A stretch of 13,265 bases of DNA from VRUE01 sp035266685 (GTDB lineage: Bacteria; Actinomycetota; Thermoleophilia; Solirubrobacterales; 70-9). Below are positions 1 to 5,509 of the stretch, piece by piece (positions within the stretch are counted from its first letter, which is position 1; each line of letters starts with the position of its first letter). The position numbers and the translations under genes were made by a program. The stretch covers positions 1-13,265 of the forward strand of contig DATFMX010000093.1 of assembly GCA_035266685.1 (NCBI GenBank), given 5' to 3'. A model generated the notes under the pieces. That model did not search any database. It saw only the letters and a list, made by a program, of their open reading frames with translations, and was not told the origin of the DNA.

Positions 1-90
1 GAGGTAGTCGAGGCACTTCCAGTCCGCGTCAAACCACGCCCGCAGCTCCGCGTAGGAGGTCGGATAGTCCTGGCCGGCGCTGGGCACCAT
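1..90 (-). CDS. IS1595-family transposase, N-terminal 30 codons (cut by window edge)
   Basis: Reading leftward from an ATG at 88-90 gives an open frame that runs off the window. Its start, MVPSAGQDYP, and the following YAELRAWF and CLDYL match my memory of the N-terminus of IS1595-type transposases (family knowledge: an N-terminal zinc-ribbon region followed by a DDE/DDN integrase core). Only the first 30 residues are visible, so neither the zinc ribbon nor the catalytic residues can be checked. The opposite end of the element and its target duplication lie outside the window. The next gene (186 onward) is transcribed away from it, so the spacer 91-185 should include the end of the insertion sequence. 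I could not fix the exact terminal inverted repeat. It could be an intact or a dead copy. Confidence 0.72.
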   Translation of the reverse strand, partial: MVPSAGQDYPTSYAELRAWFDADWKCLDYL

Positions 91-126
91 CCAGGCATGC
101 TACGGCACTTAGATGGAGACCCCAGT

Positions 127-160
127 TTCACAGATTGTCCAGGAACCAATTCACAGATTG
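127..160. repeat. Pair of 11-bp direct repeats upstream of the DUF4143 ATPase gene
   Basis: The 11-mer ttcacagattg occurs at 127-137 and again at 150-160, 23 bp apart start to start (about two helical turns). The surrounding spacer is visibly more AT-rich than the rest of the window. The second copy ends 25 bp before the ATG at 186. Seen directly: the repeat. Inference: two half-sites of a regulator-binding site controlling the ATPase gene, or remnants left by the neighbouring insertion sequence. Confidence 0.55.
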
Positions 161-185
161 ACCGTGCTATTTTTCACGATCTGCC

Positions 186-1421
186 ATGGTTGTCCAGCGC
201 CAGATCCGGCCACAGGTGCTCGAGCTTCTCGCCGTGAGCCGCGCCGTGGCGATCCTCGGGGCGCGACAGGTGGGCAAGAGCACGCTCCTGGAGGATCTGG
301 CCCAGAAGGACTACCCGATGGAGGTTCTCACCCTCGACGACGAGAACACCCGCACCGCGGCGACCAGCGATCCGACCGAATTCGTCGCACGGCTCAAGAC
401 GCCGGTCGCGATCGACGAGGCCCAGCGAGCTCCCGACCTGCTGCTGGCGATCAAGCAGCGGCTCGATCACGACAACTCCCGCGGCCAGTTTCTGCTCACC
501 GGCTCGGCAAACATCCTCGCTCTGCCAACCGTCAAGGACGCTTTGCCGGGACGGGTGGACTACGTCAACCTCTGGCCCTTTTCCGCGGCGGAGTTGACCG
601 CAGGCGGAACTGAGAACTTCGTCGATCGCCTTTTGCATGGAGCCCCGCCGGAGGTTCACGACGCTCCGTTGGGGCGCGGCGTCTACGCCGAGCGCATTCT
701 GCGCGGTGGGTACCCGGAAGCCCAAGGACGTGGGCCCCGCACCCTGGGCAGCTTCTTCTCCAGCTACCTCTCCTCGATAATCGAGCGCGACCTGGACGAT
801 GTCGCAAATTTGCGCGCTCCCGGGGCCGTGGAGCGTCTCCTCAATGTGATCGCCGCTCGCACCGGGGGGCTCATCAGCTTCCAGGGCATGGGCAGGGACC
901 TCGGGCTGGACAAGAACACCGTCCACTCCTACACGCGAGCGCTCGAAAATCTCTTCATCGTGCAGCAGCTGAAGCCATGGCACGTAAATCTCGGCTCGAG
1001 ACAGATCAAGAGCCCCAAGCTCTACGTCGTCGACAGCGGACTCCTCTGTCACCTGCTGAGGGCGAACGGGCGGCGGATCGAGGGTGACGGAACCGTTGCC
1101 GGCGCCGTCTTCGAGAGCTTCGTCGCGATGGAGTTGCTGCGACTCGCAAGTGTCTCCACCTCGGAATCCTCGCTCTACCACTACCGCGACAAGCTCGGAA
1201 GGGAGGTCGACGTCGTTCTCGAGTCCGCCTCCGGAGAGGTCGCCGGCGTCGAGGTGAAGGCGGCGGCGACCGTGCGGTCCGACGATCTCGCCGGCCTCCG
1301 TCAACTGAGGGACAAGCTCGGCGAGCGCTTCACATGCGGAGTGGTTCTCTACACGGGCGAAAGAACGCTTCCCTTCGGCGAACGCCTCTGGGCCGTTCCT
1401 CTTTCCGGCCTCTGGCGGTAG
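186..1421 (+). CDS. AAA-type ATPase with C-terminal DUF4143 domain
   Basis: The 411-residue protein has a P-loop at residues 25-33 (GARQVGKST) and a Walker B-like strand ending VAIDEAQ with acidic D77-E78. The LTGSAN sensor-like strand follows. This is the usual N-terminal AAA_14 domain of DUF4143 proteins. The C-terminal third carries GREVDVVLE and GVEVKAA, giving D342 and E356-V-K358. That spacing is like a PD-(D/E)XK nuclease core, a resemblance known for this family. No function is firmly established for the family. Such genes are often scattered, variable and near mobile DNA, and here the left neighbour is a transposase. The ATG at 186 has no clear Shine-Dalgarno sequence but fits the family N-terminus. 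The protein looks full length and undamaged. DNA cleavage or toxin-like activity would be inference only. Confidence 0.88.
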   Translation: MVVQRQIRPQVLELLAVSRAVAILGARQVGKSTLLEDLAQKDYPMEVLTLDDENTRTAATSDPTEFVARLKTPVAIDEAQRAPDLLLAIKQRLDHDNSRGQFLLTGSANILALPTVKDALPGRVDYVNLWPFSAAELTAGGTENFVDRLLHGAPPEVHDAPLGRGVYAERILRGGYPEAQGRGPRTLGSFFSSYLSSIIERDLDDVANLRAPGAVERLLNVIAARTGGLISFQGMGRDLGLDKNTVHSYTRALENLFIVQQLKPWHVNLGSRQIKSPKLYVVDSGLLCHLLRANGRRIEGDGTVAGAVFESFVAMELLRLASVSTSESSLYHYRDKLGREVDVVLESASGEVAGVEVKAAATVRSDDLAGLRQLRDKLGERFTCGVVLYTGERTLPFGERLWAVPLSGLWR

Positions 1422-1506
1422 CTGACGGTACGGGACCCTAGATCCCAGGCATCAAGACGACATAATGTTTCGACTATGCCGGAACACCTAGAAGAGCACG
1501 GGGGTC

Positions 1507-1880
1507 ATGGGTCATGACCAGCTGATATTCCGCAACGTCAGCGCCTCGCCTGACGACCCGGTCGCCCAGTGGCCGCAGGAGCGATTCAGGCAGCACTCGA
1601 GCGCGGCAGCCTCTCTCATTGGCGGCGACCGACCAGGGCGATCCGCGCCGAACCGTGGGGACCGGTCGCCCGCCGGGTGGAGGAGCTGCTCATGCACAGC
1701 CCCCCTATGGCGTGGCGAAGGCGATGGAGCGAATCGTCGCCCGCGCTCGCGAAGCCGCCGAGGCGAGCAAGCGGCAGGCCGTCGCCGCCGAGGTCGCGCG
1801 ACTGGTCGACCTACGCAACCGGCAAGGTCACGCCGTCGGCGGCGCTGCTCGTCCGCATGCGAAGCACTCGCCACGGATGA
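1507..1880 (+). pseudogene. Disrupted helix-turn-helix (XRE-like) regulator gene
   Basis: No single frame is open across this stretch, but consecutive pieces in three frames read as one protein. The frame of 1507 gives LIFRNVSASPDDPVAQWPQE. From about 1575 the frame of 1569 gives AIQAALERGSLSHWRR and AIRAEPWGPVARRVEELL. After a run of six C at 1700-1705 the frame shifts again to YGVAKAMERIVARAREAAEA. Near 1795-1810 it returns to the frame of 1569 with STYATGKVTPSAALLVRM, which looks like the recognition end of an XRE-type helix-turn-helix. The first helices of that domain are missing, so a small deletion probably accompanies the last shift. Seen: the frame changes. From memory, not a search: the pieces resemble actinobacterial regulators with this N-terminal region. 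Sequencing error at the C run could explain one shift but not all three. The whole interval 1422-1958 otherwise holds no intact gene. Confidence 0.6.
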
Positions 1881-1908
1881 TCTGCGCGATCGATTCGAAG
1901 GCTCAAAG

Positions 1909-1936
1909 AAAGGGCCGAGCTCTCGCCCGGCCCTTT
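1909..1936 (-). terminator. Intrinsic terminator of the decapeptide-repeat gene
   Basis: A perfect 9-bp stem (aaagggccg at 1909-1917 with cggcccttt at 1928-1936) encloses a 10-base loop. On the minus strand the stem is followed by a short T-rich stretch (cggccctttcttt). It lies 22 bp beyond the stop codon of the minus-strand gene ending at 1959, the expected place for its terminator. It would also stop readthrough from the plus-strand pseudogene, because the stem is symmetric, but there is no U tract in that direction. Confidence 0.7.
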
Positions 1937-1958
1937 CGGTCTCAAAGAGATCGGCGGA

Positions 1959-2666
1959 CTACTCGATGCAGACCACCCAGACGAGGATGGCATCGGCCAC
2001 AGCAGATTCGTTGTAGCCGCTCGCGCGCCAACCACCCAGCGGCTGACCGTCGGACATCTGGCCGGTGTCGGCGGAGCTCCTGATCGGTCGCGTCGAGAGG
2101 AAGGAGAGTTCTTTGCTGAACGTGTTCCAGGCGCCGCCACCGGCGATCGCCCGCTGACCGGCGGGGCAATCGACATTCGCCGACCCGCCGCTGTTGGCGT
2201 TTACAGTGGTTTTCTCCGTCTGTACCGTGATCGAGCCAAGCTTGCCGCCGGTGACCGCGCCGTTGGAGATCTTGTCCGCGAGCACGGCTTCTTTGGCGAT
2301 CTTGCCGGTGGTCACCGCTTCCGTGGCGATCTTGTCGGTCGTCACGGCATCGTCGGCGAGCTTGTCGGTCGTCACAGTCAGATCGGCGATCTTGCCGCCG
2401 GTCACAGCCTGATTGGCGATCTTGTCGGTCGCGACCACCCCGGTGCGGAGACGATCCGTGGCAATTGCGTTCTTCGCCAGCTTGCCGGCCCTGACCGCTT
2501 CGGGGGCGAGTTTGCCGACCTTGACGGCGTTGCGTTTGATCTGCCCGGTGCCGACGCTGTTCTTGCCGAGGCCGGCAGCGACCGCGGCACCGCCGCCGAG
2601 GACGAGGAAGACTGCGAGGGACGACATCACGTTCGCGTACGTGAGCCGCTTGTGTATGCGCTTCAA
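1959..2666 (-). CDS. Secreted decapeptide-repeat stalk protein with Cys-pair head domain
   Basis: The 235-residue protein has a basic start, a hydrophobic segment at about residues 13-33 (SSLAVFLVLGGGAAVAA) and an AVAAG-type signal-peptidase-like site. It is therefore exported or membrane anchored. Residues 41-150 are exactly eleven tandem decapeptides of the pattern (G/D)K(I/L)xxxAVTx, for example DKIATEAVTT and GKIAKEAVLA. The C-terminal 85 residues are Gly- and Ser-rich and hold two cysteines, C167 (DCPAGQ) and C233 (VVCIE, at the very end), plausibly disulfide bonded. Similar N-terminal LTYANV...GGGAAVAA segments plus repeats are common in Thermoleophilia (family knowledge from memory). 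The repeat resembles fibre-shaft repeats in phage tail proteins, which suggests a rod, but function is unknown. The start is a TTG, chosen for the strong ribosome site at 2672-2679. The gene stands alone between its own leader and terminator. Confidence 0.88.
   Translation of the reverse strand: MKRIHKRLTYANVMSSLAVFLVLGGGAAVAAGLGKNSVGTGQIKRNAVKVGKLAPEAVRAGKLAKNAIATDRLRTGVVATDKIANQAVTGGKIADLTVTTDKLADDAVTTDKIATEAVTTGKIAKEAVLADKISNGAVTGGKLGSITVQTEKTTVNANSGGSANVDCPAGQRAIAGGGAWNTFSKELSFLSTRPIRSSADTGQMSDGQPLGGWRASGYNESAVADAILVWVVCIE
2217..2546 (-). repeat. Eleven tandem 30-bp coding repeats
   Basis: These 330 bases encode residues 41-150 of the secreted repeat protein as eleven uninterrupted 10-codon units. 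On the plus strand the units show a recurring gcgatcttg(t/c)cggtcgtcac-like core. Neighbouring units differ mostly at the second and third variable codons. There is no partial unit inside the array. Tandem units like these can gain or lose copies by slippage in steps of 30 bp without breaking the frame, so length variation between strains is expected (inference). Confidence 0.85.
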
Positions 2667-2671
2667 GAGAA

Positions 2672-2679
2672 CTCTCCTT
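2672..2679 (-). promoter_or_regulatory. Ribosome-binding site deciding the TTG start at 2666
   Basis: On the minus strand the sequence AAGGAGAG lies five bases before the TTG at 2664-2666. It is the best Shine-Dalgarno sequence in the window. No ATG in this frame follows before the hydrophobic segment, so the TTG start is favoured. The rest of the 119-bp gap 2667-2785 must hold the promoter, but I see no convincing -35/-10 pair. Confidence 0.7.
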
Positions 2680-2785
2680 GTGTATCGGGAGGGAGGAACC
2701 AGACGAGACCTCCCGGCCCATTGGCAGGGGTGAACGACCGACGATCACAGGTCGTCATCCTTACGTCAAGGTCGCCGAGCTCGTT

Positions 2786-3841
2786 TCAGCCCTGGCGCTC
2801 GGCCGCGTCGGCGGCCTCGGCCAAGCGCTCGACCAGGCGGGCGAAGTACTCGACGCCGGCGTCGGCCTTGCCGTAGCCGCCGGCTTTGTAGCGGGCGTAG
2901 ACGCCCTCGAGGATGATCGCCAGCTTCCAGTAGCCGAGGGCGATGAAGAAGTCGAGCTGGGAGAGGTCGCGGCCGGAGCGCTCGGCGTAGCGGGCGCGCA
3001 GCTCCCCGCGGGTCGGGAAGCCGGACGCCAGGTTGGCCGGCTGGCCGAGCGCGATCGGGCCCTCCTCGTCTTCCTCGCCGCGTTCGGGCCAGTAGACCAT
3101 CAGCAGGCCGACGTCGGCGAGCGGGTCGCCGAGCGTGCAGAGCTCCCAGTCGACCACCGCGGCGACCTCGCCGCCCGCGCTGAGGATCATGTTGTCGAGC
3201 CGGTAGTCGCCGTGGACGATCGTCGCCGGTCCCTGCGCGGGGATGCGGGCGGAGAGCCGCTCGTGTACCGCGTCGATCGCCGGCAGCTCGCGCGTCTTCG
3301 ACTTCTCCCACTGACCCTGCCAGCGGCGAAGCTGGCGGGCGACGTAGTCCTCCTTGCGGCCGAGGTCGCCGAGCCCGACCGCGTCGGGATCGACGGCGTG
3401 GATGTCGACCAGCGTGTCGGCGACGCGCTCGCCGATCGCCCGGCGGTCGGCCTCATCGGGGAAGGCCTCGACCTCCGCCAGCCCGCGCAGGATCGGCCCC
3501 TCGACGAACTCCATCACGTAGAAGGGGGCGCCGTTGACGCTCTCGTCCTCACACAGCCCGACCACCGGCGCGACCGGCACCGCGGTCGGCCCCAGCGCCG
3601 AGACGACCTTGTGCTCGCGCCCCATGTCGTGCGCCGAGCCGAGCCGCTTGCCGAGCGGCGGCCGGCGCAGCGCCCAGCGCCGCCCCGCGGCGTCGCTCAC
3701 CCGGTAGGTGAGGTTCGAGTGCCCGCCCGAGATCCGCTCGAAGCCGAGCGGCAGCTCGACCCCCTCGACATGCCGCTCGAACCAGCCCTCGACGCCCGTC
3801 CGATCGATCCCGTCGGGGGTGCCTGTAGCCTCGTCGCCCAT
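2786..3841 (-). CDS. ACAD10/11-type phosphotransferase (APH kinase fold)
   Basis: The 351-residue protein has the APH/choline-kinase fold. A nucleotide-binding loop lies near residues 37-48 (ISGGHSNLTYRV), followed by WALRRPP. The catalytic loop HGDYRLDN is at 200-207, with D202 as likely base and N207 as metal ligand. The second metal motif VVDWELCTLGDP has D221. The RRPP and HGDYRLDN versions are typical of the kinase domain fused to acyl-CoA dehydrogenase in ACAD10/11. Related enzymes (such as LvaA) phosphorylate 4-hydroxyacyl-CoAs so the hydroxyl can be removed for beta-oxidation. That activity is known for relatives and inferred here. No dehydrogenase is adjacent. An upstream ATG at 3937 would add 32 residues, but these lie antisense to the histidine kinase membrane segment, so I chose the ATG at 3841. 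No clear ribosome site was seen for either. Aminoglycoside resistance is unlikely. Confidence 0.85.
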   Translation of the reverse strand: MGDEATGTPDGIDRTGVEGWFERHVEGVELPLGFERISGGHSNLTYRVSDAAGRRWALRRPPLGKRLGSAHDMGREHKVVSALGPTAVPVAPVVGLCEDESVNGAPFYVMEFVEGPILRGLAEVEAFPDEADRRAIGERVADTLVDIHAVDPDAVGLGDLGRKEDYVARQLRRWQGQWEKSKTRELPAIDAVHERLSARIPAQGPATIVHGDYRLDNMILSAGGEVAAVVDWELCTLGDPLADVGLLMVYWPERGEEDEEGPIALGQPANLASGFPTRGELRARYAERSGRDLSQLDFFIALGYWKLAIILEGVYARYKAGGYGKADAGVEYFARLVERLAEAADAAERQG

Positions 3842-5099
3842 CGCGGCGCAAGCATATTCCCGACGACGATTCCGGCTCAGCCCGTCGCTTGCCAACCGGC
3901 TGACGATCGGGTTTGTGATCGCCTTCGCGATCCTCACCGGCCTGGCGGTGATCGGGGTCGCCCGCTTCCTGCAGCAGCGCCAGGACTTCGAGAACGCGAC
4001 CTCGCGCTCCTACCAGCGCGAGATCGAGGCCCGCAACCAGCTCACCCGCGGCGAACACCCTGCCGCGGCGCGGGCGACGATCGTCTCCCAGCAGAGCAAG
4101 CGGCAGGCGCTGCGCAACGAAATCTCCAGCGAGACGCGCGACACGGCGCTGCTCGTCGGCGCCGGGCTGATCGCCGGGCTGACCGGCGCGGCGCTGCTCT
4201 TCACCGGCCTGATCTCCTCGATGCGCCGCCCGCTCGAGGACCTGGTGGATGCCTCGGGCCGGCTCGCCGGCGGCGACCTCGACGCCCGGGTCGAGATCGG
4301 CGGCCTCTCGGAGACGGCGACCCTCGGCGGCGCCTTCAACGAGATGGCAGAGGAGCTGCAGCGGCGGGCCGGAGAACGCGACCAGCTCGACCGGATGAAA
4401 GACGAGTTCGTGCTCACCGCCTCGCACGAGTTGCGCAGCCCGCTGACCTCCGTCCAGGGCTTCGCCGAGCTGCTGCTGCTGGAGCGCGAGAAGCTCGACC
4501 CGAAGCAGGCCGAGACGGTCGAGGTGATCCTCGACAACACGCGCCACCTGGTGCGCCTGCTCAACGACCTGCTCGACCTCGCCCGCAGCGACGCCGGGCG
4601 GCTGGCGATCAAGCCGGTGCCGACCGACGCCGCGGCGCTGGTCGAGGAGGCCGTGCGGACGATGCGCGCCCAGTTCGACGCCCGCGCTCAGCGCCTCGAG
4701 CTTGAGATCGAGCCCGGCCTGCCGCGGGTCGAGGCTGATCGAGACCGGATACGCCAAGTATTGGTGAACCTGCTTACCAACGCGAATGAGTATTGCCCCG
4801 AAGGAGCGGGTATCGGGGTGAAGGTCGGCCGCAACGACGCCGATGTCGAGATCGACGTGAGCGACGACGGACCCGGCATACCCGAGGATCAGCTGGCGCA
4901 CATCTTCGAGCGCTTCAGCCGCGGCGACGCCGGCGAGACCCAGCGCGTCGGCGGCACCGGCCTCGGCCTGGCGATCTCGAAATCGCTGGTCGAGCTGCAC
5001 GCCGGCACGATCGACGCCGAGTCGGCCCCCGGCGAGGGCTCGACCTTCCGCGTCCGCCTGCCGGCGATCGCATCGCCGGACCGAGCGGAGCTGAACTGA
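3819..5099 (+). CDS. Membrane sensor histidine kinase (HAMP-HisKA-HATPase)
   Basis: Starting at the GTG at 3819 the protein has 426 residues. Membrane segment 1 is about 28-50, a short external loop about 51-108, and membrane segment 2 about 109-132. A HAMP linker runs about 131-182 and a HisKA dimerisation helix follows with phosphoacceptor H203 (ASHELRSP). The ATP domain shows the N box (NLLTNANEY, N321), G1 (DDGPGIP, 349-355), F box (FERFSR) and G2 (GGTGLGLAIS). All catalytic motifs are intact. The external loop is small, mostly charged and helical and carries no recognisable ligand domain, so the signal is unknown. The start is uncertain: the frame is open upstream to 3708, and the GTG puts the 5' end 23 bases inside the start of the divergent phosphotransferase gene. 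Its stop overlaps the next gene by one base, so the two are co-translated. Confidence 0.9.
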   Translation: MPVASSPIAAQAYSRRRFRLSPSLANRLTIGFVIAFAILTGLAVIGVARFLQQRQDFENATSRSYQREIEARNQLTRGEHPAAARATIVSQQSKRQALRNEISSETRDTALLVGAGLIAGLTGAALLFTGLISSMRRPLEDLVDASGRLAGGDLDARVEIGGLSETATLGGAFNEMAEELQRRAGERDQLDRMKDEFVLTASHELRSPLTSVQGFAELLLLEREKLDPKQAETVEVILDNTRHLVRLLNDLLDLARSDAGRLAIKPVPTDAAALVEEAVRTMRAQFDARAQRLELEIEPGLPRVEADRDRIRQVLVNLLTNANEYCPEGAGIGVKVGRNDADVEIDVSDDGPGIPEDQLAHIFERFSRGDAGETQRVGGTGLGLAISKSLVELHAGTIDAESAPGEGSTFRVRLPAIASPDRAELN

Positions 5100-5467
5100 T
5101 GGCCAGGGTCCTCGTCGCCGACGATTCCGAGACGATCCTGCTGCTGCTCCGCACGCGGCTGGAGATCGAGGGGCACGGGGTGGAGACGGCGGCCGACGGC
5201 CAGCAGGTCGTCGATGCCGTGCGCGACGCGACGACCCCTCACGACATCTTCCTGCTCGACGCGATGATGCCGCGCAAATCCGGCATCGACGCGCTGCGCG
5301 AGCTGCGCGGCGAGGGGGTCGAAACCCCGACGCTGATCGTCAGCGCCCACACGGACGGCGGCAACGGCGAGGACCACGCCGACCTGGCGATCGACGCCTA
5401 CATCACCAAGCCGATCGACTTCGACCGCCTGTTCGCCAAGATCGCCGAGCTGACCGGCGGGACCTGA
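5099..5467 (+). CDS. Single-domain response regulator (receiver only)
   Basis: The 122-residue protein is a complete receiver domain and nothing else. It has the acidic pair D8-D9 (VADDSE), phosphorylation site D54 (FLLDAMMP), the switch residue S82 (IVSAH) and K104 (ITKPID). The ATG at 5099 shares its A with the TGA of the histidine kinase gene, so the two proteins are surely made together and the kinase is the likely phosphodonor. There is no DNA-binding or enzymatic output domain. Signal output must therefore go through a protein partner, a phosphorelay, or feedback on the kinase (inference). The gene ends 42 bp before the converging helicase stop, and I see no hairpin terminator in that gap. 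Confidence 0.92.
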   Translation: MARVLVADDSETILLLLRTRLEIEGHGVETAADGQQVVDAVRDATTPHDIFLLDAMMPRKSGIDALRELRGEGVETPTLIVSAHTDGGNGEDHADLAIDAYITKPIDFDRLFAKIAELTGGT

Positions 5468-5509
5468 ACACGGAAAACAGAGAGGGTCTAACGCCGAAAA
5501 TGGAGAGCC

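Noticed and set aside
158..173. Possible promoter with TTGACC and TATTTT before the DUF4143 gene
   Set aside because: The two elements are only 4 bp apart, far from the 16-18 bp needed, so they cannot form one promoter.
174..1304. Minus-strand open frame of 376 codons opposite the DUF4143 gene
   Set aside because: The plus-strand frame has the P-loop and Walker B of a known family. The antisense frame has no motif.
2217..2546. CRISPR-like or iteron interpretation of the 30-bp repeats
   Set aside because: The units are directly adjacent with no spacers, and they keep a coding frame with a protein-level pattern.
1942..2748. Longer minus-strand frame overlapping the decapeptide gene
   Set aside because: It reads the same repeats in another frame, giving an Arg/Gln/Asp-rich product. 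The frame used gives a signal segment, regular decapeptides and a good ribosome site.
2678..4705. Plus-strand open frame of 675 codons
   Set aside because: It runs antisense to the phosphotransferase and then out of frame through the histidine kinase. Its translation is Arg/Ala/Gly/Pro-rich without motifs, as expected for a shadow frame in high-GC DNA.
5468..5509. Terminator between the converging response regulator and helicase genes
   Set aside because: No stem of useful length with a T tract was found in these 42 bases on either strand.
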